64,000 nt of DNA from Sphingomonas sp. So64.6b (GCF_014171475.1 NZ_CP048817.1:2170001-2234000); one strand, 5' to 3'; positions 1 through 9,209 are shown, counted from the first letter of the stretch. Program-made: numbers and translations. The notes: generated by a model from the letters alone, not told the origin.

Positions 1-313
1 TTCAAGTTTTCCATTGTTTCTCTGACACTTAAACTGCCCCGATGCTGTTATCGAATAACAGTATGAAAACAGCGCATAACAGCATGGGAACAGCCGCACC
101 GGAACAGCAGCGAGAATCCCTCTTCTTTTTCGCAGTCATGTCAAAGAGCACTCCGGATAGCGCACCGCGATCCGTCCGGCGCCACCATGCTATGTGCGAC
201 GCCGGCGTTGAATCGGCCCACTCGCCACAGCCCGGCGTACAACGTGCCACCGCCGCGATACTATGCCACTATGGTCTGATGCAGCATTCCGATATCCCGA
301 TTTCCCTGATCCG
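1..313. other. 5' flank without a recognised gene
   Basis: No open reading frame here resembles a known family. The only structure I see is a cluster of related decamers (ATGCTGTTAT at 42-51, ATAACAGTAT at 55-64, ATAACAGCAT at 76-85). These form inverted repeats about 230-270 bases upstream of recJ. A minus-strand frame could encode a roughly 36-residue hydrophobic peptide ending near position 29, but nothing supports it beyond an open frame. Confidence 0.4.
42..85. promoter_or_regulatory. Cluster of three inverted ATAACAGYAT decamers
   Basis: ATGCTGTTAT (42-51) is the exact reverse complement of ATAACAGCAT (76-85). ATAACAGTAT (55-64), between them, differs at one base. Three copies of a 10-mer in 44 bases of GC-rich DNA suggest a protein-binding site or promoter region. 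Which gene it serves (recJ or something to the left of the window) is unknown. Confidence 0.3.
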
Positions 314-2077
314 ATGACCAATGTCCTCAACATCACCTCGTCGATCCTCGGCCAGCCCTGGCGCTGGCGCGCGCTGGAAACGGATACCCGTGACCCGGGA
401 TTTGCGCCGGATGATCTGGTGACGCAATTGCTGCTGGCCCGTGGTTGCCCGCGCGAAGAATTGGAGGCGCATCGGTCCCCAAGCATTCGCGGCTTCATGC
501 CTGATCCGTCGATCTTCCGTGACATGGACAAGGCCGCCGACCGGCTGGCCGATGCGGTGCAGTCGGGCGAGGCGGTGACCATCTTCGGCGACTATGACGT
601 CGATGGCGCGACCTCGGCAGCGCTGATGATCCTGTTGCTCCGCGATCTCGGGCTGGAGGCAAAGGCCTATATCCCCGACCGCCTGATGGAAGGGTACGGC
701 CCTTCGGGCGAAGCGCTGGTGCGGCTGAAGTCGGAGGGTGCGAGCCTGATCGTCACGGTCGATTGCGGCGCGCAGGCGTTCGAAGCGCTGGAACAGGCGC
801 GCGTCGCTGGCGTCGACGTGATCGTCGTCGACCACCATAAATGCGCACTCGCCTTGCCCCATGCCCATGCGCTGGTGAACCCCAACCGGCTCGACGAGAC
901 CGAGGGCGCAGCGCACGGGCATCTCGCGGCGGTCGGCGTCGCCTTCCTGCTCGGTGCGGCGCTGATCCGCACGCTCAAAGGGCGCGGGTATTTCGACGGG
1001 CGAGAGCCGCCTCGCCTGCTCGACCTGCTCGATATCGTCGCCCTCGGCACGGTTGCCGATGTCGCGCAGTTGAAGGGCCTCAACCGCGCGTTCGTCGCGC
1101 AGGGGTTGAAGGTGATGGCGCAGCGCCGCAATATCGGGCTCAACGCGCTGATCTCCGCCTCTCGCCTGACGCGTGCGCCGACCGCGACCGATCTCGGATT
1201 CGCGCTGGGGCCGCGGATCAATGCGGGCGGGCGCGTCGGCAAATCCGATCTCGGCGTGCGCTTGCTCACCACCCGCGACCCGCAGGAAGCCGCCGATATC
1301 GCCGCCGAGCTTGACCGGCTCAACGAAGAACGCCGCGCGATCGAGGCCCTGGTGCAGGAAGGCGCCGAGGCTATGGCGCTGACCAAAAGCAATCATGCAG
1401 TGATCGTCGTGGCGGGCCATGGCTGGCATCCCGGCGTGATCGGGATCGTGGCGGGGCGGTTGAAAGAAAAATACGGCCGCCCCGCAATCGTCATCGCGAT
1501 CGACGAACACGGCGTCGGCAAAGGATCAGGCCGCTCGATCTCAGGCGTCGACCTTGGCGCCGCCGTGCTGTCGGCCAAGGATTCGGGCCTGCTCGTCGCC
1601 GGTGGCGGTCATGCCATGGCGGCAGGCCTGACCATCGACGCGGACCAGCTCGATGCGTTCGCCGCCTTTCTCGATTCGCGCCTCGCCGAGGGTGTTGCAC
1701 GGTCGATCGGCGATCGCGCGCTGCTGCTCGATGCGTTGCTTGCCCCCGGCGGGATCACGCCTGCTTTGGTCGAGGCGATGGACCTTGGCGGCCCCTATGG
1801 CATGGGCTGGCCGCAGCCGCGCGTGGTCGCCGGGCCAGTGCGAATCATCAAGGCGGACATTGTCGGCAACGGCCATGTCCGCGCGGTCGTCGCGGGCGAT
1901 GATGGCCGCACGATCAAGACCGTCGCTTTCCGCCAGGCCGACACCGCGCTGGGCATGGCCTTGCTCGGCGCACCGCCGCACCGCAAATTGTGGCTCGCCG
2001 GGCGCGCGCGGATCGACGATTGGGGCGCGAAGCCGGCGGCCGAACTCCACCTCGACGACGCCGCCTGGGCGGAGTAG
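314..2077 (+). CDS. recJ: Single-stranded-DNA-specific exonuclease RecJ
   Basis: RecJ is a 5'-3' single-strand exonuclease of recombination and mismatch repair, in the DHH phosphoesterase superfamily. The predicted 587-residue protein has the expected family length. Motif I (GDYDVDG, near residues 92-98) and the DHH motif (VVDHH, residues 171-175), which hold the metal-binding aspartates and histidines, are intact. The conserved glycine-rich GGGHAMAAG segment of the DHHA1 domain is visible further on. The frame opens at 263, but I prefer the ATG at 314, which begins MTNVLNITS and avoids an unusual N-terminal extension. Neither start has a clear ribosome-binding site. A VOC gene follows after 36 bases. 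Confidence 0.95.
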   Translation: MTNVLNITSSILGQPWRWRALETDTRDPGFAPDDLVTQLLLARGCPREELEAHRSPSIRGFMPDPSIFRDMDKAADRLADAVQSGEAVTIFGDYDVDGATSAALMILLLRDLGLEAKAYIPDRLMEGYGPSGEALVRLKSEGASLIVTVDCGAQAFEALEQARVAGVDVIVVDHHKCALALPHAHALVNPNRLDETEGAAHGHLAAVGVAFLLGAALIRTLKGRGYFDGREPPRLLDLLDIVALGTVADVAQLKGLNRAFVAQGLKVMAQRRNIGLNALISASRLTRAPTATDLGFALGPRINAGGRVGKSDLGVRLLTTRDPQEAADIAAELDRLNEERRAIEALVQEGAEAMALTKSNHAVIVVAGHGWHPGVIGIVAGRLKEKYGRPAIVIAIDEHGVGKGSGRSISGVDLGAAVLSAKDSGLLVAGGGHAMAAGLTIDADQLDAFAAFLDSRLAEGVARSIGDRALLLDALLAPGGITPALVEAMDLGGPYGMGWPQPRVVAGPVRIIKADIVGNGHVRAVVAGDDGRTIKTVAFRQADTALGMALLGAPPHRKLWLAGRARIDDWGAKPAAELHLDDAAWAE

Positions 2078-2113
2078 CCCAAAGGCTATGGAGCGGGACT
2101 GAAGGGGAAAACG

Positions 2114-2509
2114 ATGTTCAGTCACATCACCTTGGGCAGCGCCGATATCAATCGCTCGCGCGCCTTTTACGAACCGGTCATGGCGGTACTCGGCATCGAT
2201 CAGCCGTTCAAACGTGAAGGCGGCCTGATCTTCGGCGACCTGGCGGGGCAGAAACTGTTTGTCGGTTCGCCCTTCGATGGTGGTGCGCCGAATCCCGGCA
2301 ACGGGCCGCATACCGCGTTCCTGGCCCCCGACCGGGCGGCGGTCGACGCGTTCCATGCGGCAGCGCTGGCGAATGGCGGCAGCGACGAGGGCGCGCCTGG
2401 GCTGCGCCCGCATTATCACGCCAATTATTACGGCGCCTATGTCCGCGATCCCGACGGGAATAAGCTTCAGGCGGTATGTCATCGTCGATATGACGATACA
2501 GTGCCTTGA
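2114..2509 (+). CDS. VOC (glyoxalase/bleomycin-resistance) family protein
   Basis: A 131-residue single-domain protein of the vicinal-oxygen-chelate fold. It starts with the typical first strand and helix (HITLGSADINRSRAFYEPVMAVLG) and ends with the family's closing strand (AYVRDPDGNKLQAVCH), which supplies the usual metal-ligand position. A purine-rich GAAGGGGAAAA stretch before the ATG is a good ribosome-binding site. VOC members include lyases, dioxygenases and antibiotic-binding proteins, so the substrate cannot be told. It lies between recJ and tRNA-Glu and may be co-transcribed with recJ. Confidence 0.85.
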   Translation: MFSHITLGSADINRSRAFYEPVMAVLGIDQPFKREGGLIFGDLAGQKLFVGSPFDGGAPNPGNGPHTAFLAPDRAAVDAFHAAALANGGSDEGAPGLRPHYHANYYGAYVRDPDGNKLQAVCHRRYDDTVP

Positions 2510-2563
2510 CCCGACCGCGCCATTTCCCTAGGCGCGTCACCTGCTCATCCCGCTCGCGGGTAT

Positions 2564-2638
2564 GGCCCCTTCGTCTAGCGGTTAGGACGCGGCCCTTTCA
2601 CGGCTGAAGCACGGGTTCGATTCCCGTAGGGGTCACCA
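2564..2638 (+). tRNA. tRNA-Glu (anticodon UUC)
   Basis: A full cloverleaf can be folded. The acceptor stem GGCCCCU pairs with AGGGGUC with one G-U pair. The anticodon stem CGGCC/GGCUG encloses the loop CUUUCAC with UUC at positions 34-36. The T-arm has GGUUCGAUUCC, and a discriminator A is followed by an encoded CCA. The length is 75 nt including CCA. tRNA 3' ends are common integration sites, but I saw no second copy of this 3' end in the window. Confidence 0.95.
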
Positions 2639-2967
2639 TCATCAGGTGAGAAATGTGCGTTTTCTCCCCCTTTCGGCAGAGCGTTGAGAATCGCGCCCAC
2701 ATTCCGTCCCGCCTTTCGTCCCAATTGCTGTCGGTCCGGTTTCAATCTGCACGGTGTCATCGACCAGACCGGAAATATCTCCCCGAGATTTTGTTGCCTG
2801 CCTCCGAGAATGCCGGGAGGATTCGGCAAGCATCTTCATCGTGCCTAGGTCGCCAGGCGACGCGCCGGGGCGCTTGCAGGCGGGCGAGAAAGAAAAGCCG
2901 GATCCAGCTTGCGCAAAGGCACGATTCATCAATCTCTGCCCGCTAGCCGGATCTGGCAGGAGGCTGA
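2639..2967. other. Intergenic stretch after tRNA-Glu, nothing recognised
   Basis: About 330 bases between the tRNA and the C13-peptidase gene. Short open frames exist on both strands but their translations are arginine/serine-rich and resemble no family. No attachment-site duplication or integrase remnant is evident. The segment TCTGGCAGGAGGCTGA just before position 2968 supplies the ribosome-binding site (GGAGG) of the next gene. Confidence 0.4.
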
Positions 2968-4872
2968 ATGTCGGGAACGATTACCTATACGTTGAACGAG
3001 CAAGACGTCATCGTCGCCTATCGCGTGCAATATAGACGCCGCGCCAGCTCCCGCCGGTCTCTGTGCTATAAGGCGCTCGTCCTCGCGATCTTTTGGCTGG
3101 GCGGATTCGCGATCAACCTGCTGGAAGACGCGACCTGGGCAGATGCGGCGCGCTCTGCCTCGATCTTCTGCGCGGCGATCATCGTGCCCATATTGCTGCT
3201 GGTGCTACTGGGAGACGGCCTTACCGGATATCAGGCGCGGCGGCTCTTCCGGCAGCAACGCACCCTTCACGAGGAATATCGGACGAGCTGGACCGACGAG
3301 GGATTGGACCTTCATAGCGCGTCCACTACGGTCGTCATGGCGTGGAGCCAGTTCGACAGTTGGCGGCAGGAAATATCAGGATATCTGATCTATCTCAGTG
3401 ACCATAATTGTTACGTCTTGCCGCGCCGCTGCTTTACCGACACGCAATGGACCGACCTCGAAGAGACGCTTGTCCGGAGTGGCCTGCCGAGAAAGGGAGT
3501 CAAAGCGGCCGCCAATCGGGTAAATCCGGGCCAGGCTGACGCAGAGAAGACGCGGGTCCGCCCGTGGGGGATTGCGGCTTGGTCCAATCCCGGCCGGGTA
3601 GCGTTATTGTGGGTGGTCCTTACCCTACTCACGATCGTTGACACCATTCTCTTCCGCGATCGCGGCGGCATGGTCAGTGGGATTCTGTTCCTGTCCGGCA
3701 TGCCTGTCCTTGCCGCGTTGCTGGCTGGTTGGGTTCTGCGACTACGCTCCGCGACGCTGGGGCTTGCGGCAGTCTTCCTTGCCATCGCGATCGTCTTTCA
3801 GGGAGAATTGCTGCTCTCCAAATTCCTTGCGCCGCAGGGCCAGGAAGACGAGTTCTTCAGCATCCTGGCGGGCGCGATGACCATGGTCGCGATCCTGTCG
3901 GTCTGGCTGCGCTTCTCGCATAGCAACGCAAAACGGATCTGGGCTGCTACCGGCCTCCTGATCGCGACGATCGCCATCGCCGCCTGGTTTTCTCAGGCGG
4001 ATCTGACCTTCTACCGCGCCTCGGCGCAGGCGCGATCACTGCTCGGCCTCGGTCCCTCGGAGCAGGAAAACGCGACTGAGAAGAGCATCGACGCGATGCG
4101 CGCCATCCCCGTCGATCGCCTGTGGGGGGCGCAACCGGGGCTGGTAGAGAAAGCAGTTGAGGGCCTGTCGCCTCGCATTCCCGGCCGATCCAACGTCTAT
4201 GCCATCGCCGTCGCCGGGGATGGGCAGCAACAGCTCTTCTCGCGGGAGGCTCATCTTGCGTTGCGGGTCGCCGCCACGCGCTATGGCGGGGATTATCGCG
4301 GCGGTGTGCTACTCTCCAATGGAGTGACGGATGTTCTCCATGCGCCGTTCGCAACTCAGGACAATATGGCAGCGGCAGCCCGCGGCCTTGGACGCCGGAT
4401 CGACCCTGTCCGCGACATTGCGTTCGTCTATCTGGCGTCGCACGGATCGCGCGATGCCGAACTCGCGACCGCCCTTCCGACCTATGACGATCTGACCCCG
4501 ATCTCTTCCGCCTCGGTCGCCGACGCGCTGGCGCGTGCGGGGATCAGGCGGCGCATCATTATCGTTTCGGCCTGTTTTTCGGGCAGCTGGATTCCTGCGC
4601 TGGCGAACGACGACACGATCGTGATCACGGCGGCGCGGAAGGACCGTAGCTCCTTCGGTTGCGACGATACGCGCTCCGTGACGTATTTCGGCGAGGCCTT
4701 CCTGAAGGGACCTCTGGCACATGGCGCCTCGCTGCGCGACGCGTTCGAGGCCGCGCGGCGCACGGTAATAGGCTGGGAAGCCGGAGAACATCTTACCCCT
4801 TCCGAGCCACAGGTCTCCGTCGGCCGGAACATGCAGGCGCTTTGGACGCAGGCAGGCAGTGCTAGACGCTAA
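2968..4872 (+). CDS. Membrane protein: YcxB-like domain fused to C13 (legumain-like) peptidase
   Basis: A 634-residue protein in three parts. Residues 1-175 resemble the YcxB-like domain: a short N-terminal strand region, two hydrophobic segments near 36-52 and 64-82, then a beta-rich part ending LPRRCF. Residues 208-345 hold four or five more hydrophobic segments. Residues 385-634 form a C13 peptidase-like domain with the clan CD dyad: His492 in VYLASHGS and Cys536 in IIVSACFSGSW. Bacterial C13 proteins are known but poorly characterised. Fusion to a YcxB-like membrane module suggests a membrane-tethered protease with an extracytoplasmic or regulated domain; this is inference. The start is fixed by GGAGG upstream. 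The gene is monocistronic, between tRNA-Glu and a convergent receptor gene. Confidence 0.8.
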   Translation: MSGTITYTLNEQDVIVAYRVQYRRRASSRRSLCYKALVLAIFWLGGFAINLLEDATWADAARSASIFCAAIIVPILLLVLLGDGLTGYQARRLFRQQRTLHEEYRTSWTDEGLDLHSASTTVVMAWSQFDSWRQEISGYLIYLSDHNCYVLPRRCFTDTQWTDLEETLVRSGLPRKGVKAAANRVNPGQADAEKTRVRPWGIAAWSNPGRVALLWVVLTLLTIVDTILFRDRGGMVSGILFLSGMPVLAALLAGWVLRLRSATLGLAAVFLAIAIVFQGELLLSKFLAPQGQEDEFFSILAGAMTMVAILSVWLRFSHSNAKRIWAATGLLIATIAIAAWFSQADLTFYRASAQARSLLGLGPSEQENATEKSIDAMRAIPVDRLWGAQPGLVEKAVEGLSPRIPGRSNVYAIAVAGDGQQQLFSREAHLALRVAATRYGGDYRGGVLLSNGVTDVLHAPFATQDNMAAAARGLGRRIDPVRDIAFVYLASHGSRDAELATALPTYDDLTPISSASVADALARAGIRRRIIIVSACFSGSWIPALANDDTIVITAARKDRSSFGCDDTRSVTYFGEAFLKGPLAHGASLRDAFEAARRTVIGWEAGEHLTPSEPQVSVGRNMQALWTQAGSARR

Positions 4873-4922
4873 GGACTGGAAGGAATTCCGCCGACGACGC
4901 TGCCCGGCGCCTGATCGGGTTA

Positions 4923-4940
4923 GCCCGGTTCCTCCCGGGC
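4923..4940. terminator. Possible weak bidirectional hairpin between convergent genes
   Basis: GCCCGG (4923-4928) pairs with CCGGGC (4935-4940) across a six-base loop, between the converging ends of the C13-peptidase gene and the siderophore receptor gene. There is no clear T-run, so termination here is a guess from position and structure. Confidence 0.25.
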
Positions 4941-4944
4941 GACG

Positions 4945-7086
4945 TCAAAAACCGTATTTCAACGTCACCCGGGCATTTCTCGGCTCGCCATAGACGAAGC
5001 CGGGAAACCAGCTGTTGCCGCTGTAGAAAGTCTGGTCGAAGAGATTGTCGACGTTGAGCTGAAGCGACAGCTGTTTGTTCATTGCGTAGCGCGCCATGAG
5101 ATTGACGATAGCGTAGGCCGGCTGGCCGATCGGCTCCACTACGCCGGTACCGGGGTTCTCCGCGGTGACAGGCGGGCGGCTTTCCCATTTGACCGCACCG
5201 CCGAGGCTGAACCCGTCGAGCGCGCCGGCAAAGGCGTATTTGGTCGCGAAATTGAACGCTTTGCGCGGTTGATGGCTGAGCACGTCCAGATCGTCGGCAT
5301 CCTTTGCGCTGTAATGGCTCCAGCCGAGGCTGAGATCCCATTGCCGCGTGACCTTGCCGACGACTTCCAATTCATAGCCCTTGGCGACGGTCCCTTTCGC
5401 CCCACGCGAAGCCGGGATGTTCGTGCCCGGCACGAATTCCCCCGGATCGGGCACGGCGAGGTTGTTCTGCTCGATGCGGTAGACAGCGGCGGTCGCCAGC
5501 AGCTTGCCGTCGAGCAGCAGCGCTTTCAGCCCCGCCTCATAGCTCTTGCCTTCCAGCGGATCGAGCAGGCGGCCGTCGCGGTCGCGGACATTGCCCTGCG
5601 GCTTGAAGATATTGGTGTAGCTCGCATAGGCGGACAGGTTGCGCGTGATGTCGAAGATCAGGCCGGCATAGGGCGTAAGCGTGCCCTTATAGCTGATCCG
5701 GTAGGCGCGAGTGTCGACCGTCTCTTGCTCGTTGCGCCGGAAATAGCTCAGGCGTCCGCCACCGATCAGCTTCAGCCGGTCGACTATGCTGATCCGCGTC
5801 GTGGCGTATAGCGCCGCCTGGGCGGTGGTGCCTTTGCTCGACTGGAAGCGCGCGCCCCATTCGGGGTCGGCGAGGTTGCCGTCCCAGTGATTGAAATCGG
5901 CAATCGGATCGACCGAAGGCGGAGTACGATTGCTCCAGCCATCGGCAAGCTGGCTGACCATGGCGCCGATCGCCAGATCATGCTGCCCGCCCAGCAGCGA
6001 GAACGGACCATTGGCCTGGATGCTGCCATGCCATTGTTCGGGATCGGCCTTGTACCAATAGCCTGAGGTGTCCACGCCCGCGCCGGTCACTCGGTCGGGC
6101 ACGCCGTTGAGCCAGAGCAGTTTCGATTCCTCCAGCCCCTTGTGATAGCCGAGGTCGCCGCGAAGGCTCCATTCCCCGCCCAGTTCATGCTTCAACGTGG
6201 CAAAGGCCGAGATCTCGGTAGTATTCCAGAATCCCCAATCGGTGCCGGTGGTCTTGGAGCGCGGCCAGTGGGTGCGTGTGCCGTCGGTATACCAATAGGG
6301 CAGCTGCGCCCACATCACGCCATCGCGATCATCGCGCTGATAACTGGCACCGACCGACAATGTCGTGCGCGCGCCGAGGTCGGCATCGACCACAGCGTAC
6401 AGGACAACGCCCCTCTTTTCCTCGCGATCGACAAAGCCGTCCTGACGATAGGCCTGAGCGACGGCGCGGGCCCGCACCGAGCCGCTGGCATTGAGCGGCG
6501 ACTGGATATCCAGCGTCCCGGCGATGCGGTTCCATGACGCGCCCTCAAGGCTGGCCCGGCCGGTGAAGTCACGCGCATCGGCATGTTTGCGGATCAGGTT
6601 GACGACCGCCGACGGGTCACCCGCACCGTGCATCAGGCCCGCCGCGCCGCGCACCAGGTCGACGCGATCGTAGATCGCCGTGCTGGTCTCGCCAAAGCCG
6701 ACATTGCCGTTGACGAATGGCGCGCCGTCGAGCTGGAAATTCTGCACCTCAAAGCCGCGCGCGGAAATCGCGCTGCGGCCGCGGTCGATATCCTTTTTGG
6801 AAATGCCCACGGCGAAATCGAGTGCGTCGTTGATCGAGATCAGCGCCTGGTCGTCGATCTGCTGGCGCGTGATGACGCTGATCGTCTGCGGCGTTTCGAT
6901 CGGCGTGAGGCGAAGCCCCGTCGCGGTGGTCGGCTGGTCGCTTCGGCCATAGCCGGTTACGACGATGTCGTCGCTGCTGTCTTCCTCGAGCGCCGTGCCC
7001 TGATGCGATGCTTCCTGAGCATGGACCAGTGCCGGCGTGAGTGCCCAGGCAGGGCCCGCCAGCAGCAAGCGAAATGAACGGCGCAT
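4945..7086 (-). CDS. TonB-dependent siderophore receptor
   Basis: An outer-membrane beta-barrel receptor of about 713 residues that likely imports a ferric siderophore using TonB energy. It has a signal peptide (MRRSFRLLLAGPAWALTPALVHA), a TonB box region (DDIVVTGYGR), a plug domain with the siderophore-receptor pattern (ETPQTISVITRQQIDDQ, then SARGFEVQNFQLDGAPF), and a barrel ending in Phe (ARVTLKYGF) as expected for BamA-dependent insertion. No N-terminal signalling domain is present, so it is not a FecA/FpvA-type transducer. The open frame begins with TTG at 7089, but the ATG at 7086 follows AGGGGAC and is preferred. A 15-bp palindrome 178 bases upstream may be the iron-response operator. 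Confidence 0.92.
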   Translation of the reverse strand: MRRSFRLLLAGPAWALTPALVHAQEASHQGTALEEDSSDDIVVTGYGRSDQPTTATGLRLTPIETPQTISVITRQQIDDQALISINDALDFAVGISKKDIDRGRSAISARGFEVQNFQLDGAPFVNGNVGFGETSTAIYDRVDLVRGAAGLMHGAGDPSAVVNLIRKHADARDFTGRASLEGASWNRIAGTLDIQSPLNASGSVRARAVAQAYRQDGFVDREEKRGVVLYAVVDADLGARTTLSVGASYQRDDRDGVMWAQLPYWYTDGTRTHWPRSKTTGTDWGFWNTTEISAFATLKHELGGEWSLRGDLGYHKGLEESKLLWLNGVPDRVTGAGVDTSGYWYKADPEQWHGSIQANGPFSLLGGQHDLAIGAMVSQLADGWSNRTPPSVDPIADFNHWDGNLADPEWGARFQSSKGTTAQAALYATTRISIVDRLKLIGGGRLSYFRRNEQETVDTRAYRISYKGTLTPYAGLIFDITRNLSAYASYTNIFKPQGNVRDRDGRLLDPLEGKSYEAGLKALLLDGKLLATAAVYRIEQNNLAVPDPGEFVPGTNIPASRGAKGTVAKGYELEVVGKVTRQWDLSLGWSHYSAKDADDLDVLSHQPRKAFNFATKYAFAGALDGFSLGGAVKWESRPPVTAENPGTGVVEPIGQPAYAIVNLMARYAMNKQLSLQLNVDNLFDQTFYSGNSWFPGFVYGEPRNARVTLKYGF

Positions 7087-7263
7087 CAATGTCCCCTTTT
7101 ATATCAGCTCTCGTCGCGCCTCATCTTCCGCGCCGCGCCGGACACACCCGCAATCGCTCCGGCCAGAAACGGGCCGGGTGCTAGGCGGACCGGTGATCCG
7201 GGGGATGGAGCGAGCGTCACCGTTCGCGACGAGCCGATGATTCGACTAGACGCGGATCGCTAA

Positions 7264-7278
7264 TGCGATTTAATCGCA
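7264..7278. promoter_or_regulatory. Perfect 15-bp palindrome, candidate Fur/Irr-type operator
   Basis: TGCGATT-T-AATCGCA has perfect 7-bp arms around one base. It lies in the AT-richest part of the 286-bp gap upstream of the siderophore receptor. The symmetry and TGC...GCA ends recall alphaproteobacterial iron-regulator boxes. Assignment to Fur or Irr is inference. Confidence 0.4.
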
Positions 7279-7372
7279 ATTGCAAGAAGCGGAGTGTTGA
7301 CGACCTTAACTAAGTGGCCGGATCTCGGCTGGGGGCGTATGCCCCGGCGTAACAGGCTCCTGAACCGGGCTG

Positions 7373-8956
7373 CTATGTGTCGCGCTGGAGGATGATACCC
7401 AGTTCCTCTACGTCCAGATCGCGTTCCAGATTGTGCAGCACTTCGTCCTCGATCAGCCCTGCGCGATGGATGCGGATCAGTTCCGCGCGTCCCGCAGCAA
7501 GCGCGATCAGCACGACGTCGAAATGCGTTCGGGCGCCTTCCATGAATTTGTCCGTATCCGCCGCGTAGCGCTGGATGACCTCCAGACGCTTGCGAGATTG
7601 TTCGAGGAGTTGCGGGTGGATCAGCGTTCCGTCGGGTGCATAGGCATGCGCCTCCACGGCATCGGTCCTGGCACGGGCGATCGCCGCCTCCGATTGCGCC
7701 AGGTTCATTTTCGCCGGCGGATCCTGGTCGACCGGCCGGACTCGCCCGATCAGCCAGCCGAGGCTCGTCCCTTGCACGACGACGGTGGCAAAGATCACCG
7801 CGAAGGCGATCACGAGCATCAGGTCCCTGCCCGGCATCGACGCCGGCAAGGTGAGCGCCACCGCTAGCGTCACGACGCCGCGCATGCCGGTCCAGCCGAG
7901 CACCGTCGCTTGCCGCGCCCCGAGCGGACGCGCTCGTTTAAACCCAATTGCGCGAAGCACACCGAGCAGGCCGTCACTGCCAAAGATCCAGACGAAGCGT
8001 GCGACCACGACCGTCAGCACGACGCCAAGGACAGGAATGGCCATCGTGGTCGAAACCGCCTCGATCCCGCCGACCCGATCGAGCACGCCACGAAGCGAGA
8101 AGCCGATCAGGATGAAAACCAGAGCCTCGAGCACAAATACCAAGGTCTGCCAGAAGGCGGCGCCGCGGAGCCGGACCTGCGCCGGGAAGATGATATGCTG
8201 ATACCAGCCGAGCACCAGCCCGGCGACGACCGTCGCGATCACCCCGGAGACATGAACCATCTCTCCGGCGATATAGGCGGCCCAGCAGATGAGCGTGTTG
8301 GCCAGGATGATCAGCGTCTGGTCGCTCAGGCGCCGGACGACGAACATCCAGACAGCCGAGACTGCGAGGCCCACGACGATCCCGCCAAATGAAAGGAAGA
8401 GGAAATTCGATACCGCCGCGCCGCTATCGAACACACCGCTCAGCGTGGCGACGACGGCGAAGCGAAACAGAACCAGCCCGGTTGCATCGTTGAGCAGGCT
8501 TTCTCCTTCCAGCAATGCCGACAGCCGCCGCGGAAGCGTCACGCCCTGAAGCACGGCGCGCGCCGAGACGGCATCCGGCGGCGACACGATGGCGCCAAGG
8601 GCGAAGCAGGCCGCCCATGGGAGGCCTGGGACGAGCCAGTGGACGACGACACCAACCGCCAGCGTGGTGAACACGACCGCGCCGACGGCGAGCGACAGGA
8701 TCCCTGGAAGGTGTCGTCGAAAGCGGCCGAACGCGGTGTAATAGGCCCCGTCCATCAGCAGCGGCGGGAGGAACAGCACCAAAGCAATCTCGGGATCAAG
8801 CGCCACCGGAGGCAGGCCGGGCACAAAGGCGAGGCCACCGCCCCCGACGAGCAATGCGGTCGCCGGTGGAAGGCCAATGCGCCGCGCCGCCCAATGCAGC
8901 GCGATCACGCCGGCAAGAAGAGCGAGGACGAGTTCGAATGTCTCGACAGGATGCAT
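7373..8956 (-). CDS. CPA1-family Na+/H+ antiporter (NhaP-like)
   Basis: A polytopic inner-membrane cation/proton exchanger of 527 residues. About twelve hydrophobic segments precede a hydrophilic C-terminal tail of roughly 130 residues. CPA1 hallmarks are visible: ALGAIVSPPDAVSA, with the essential Asp of the discontinuous helix, and LEGESLLNDATGLVLF, another conserved ion-path motif. The frame stays open to 9046, but I choose the ATG at 8956: it follows GGGAG at good spacing and starts directly before the first membrane segment. Ion preference (Na+ or K+) cannot be read from sequence. The upstream gene is divergent. Confidence 0.9.
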   Translation of the reverse strand: MHPVETFELVLALLAGVIALHWAARRIGLPPATALLVGGGGLAFVPGLPPVALDPEIALVLFLPPLLMDGAYYTAFGRFRRHLPGILSLAVGAVVFTTLAVGVVVHWLVPGLPWAACFALGAIVSPPDAVSARAVLQGVTLPRRLSALLEGESLLNDATGLVLFRFAVVATLSGVFDSGAAVSNFLFLSFGGIVVGLAVSAVWMFVVRRLSDQTLIILANTLICWAAYIAGEMVHVSGVIATVVAGLVLGWYQHIIFPAQVRLRGAAFWQTLVFVLEALVFILIGFSLRGVLDRVGGIEAVSTTMAIPVLGVVLTVVVARFVWIFGSDGLLGVLRAIGFKRARPLGARQATVLGWTGMRGVVTLAVALTLPASMPGRDLMLVIAFAVIFATVVVQGTSLGWLIGRVRPVDQDPPAKMNLAQSEAAIARARTDAVEAHAYAPDGTLIHPQLLEQSRKRLEVIQRYAADTDKFMEGARTHFDVVLIALAAGRAELIRIHRAGLIEDEVLHNLERDLDVEELGIILQRDT

Positions 8957-9209
8957 CGGCGCTCCCACAATCTGGTCAGGCGGATGCCAGACCTGGTTTT
9001 GCATGACCCAATGATGCGTTGTGCCACCATGGCGGGCCGGGAGCAAAGCGCTGACTGATCGTCACCGAGATGGCCAGTCTGCGACGACTGCATCGCCGCG
9101 AGCGATCGAACGCGTCATTGTGTCTTGCGGGTGTCACAGAGCCGGCCTATCGTCTGCGAATAAGTCGCAAAAGCGAGGCAGCGTAAGGGGAAATCAAGAA
9201 GGCACCCCC

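Noticed and set aside
841..1314. Long open frames on both strands inside recJ
   Set aside because: Shadow frames from high GC content; translations are Arg/Ala-rich with no domain pattern, while the recJ frame has all motifs.
2639..2967. Possible genomic island attachment site at the tRNA-Glu 3' end
   Set aside because: No second copy of the tRNA 3' end and no integrase or phage gene were seen in the window.
7090..7372. A sigma/anti-sigma (FecI/FecR) pair next to the siderophore receptor
   Set aside because: The gap is too short and the receptor lacks the N-terminal signalling domain; the neighbour is an antiporter.
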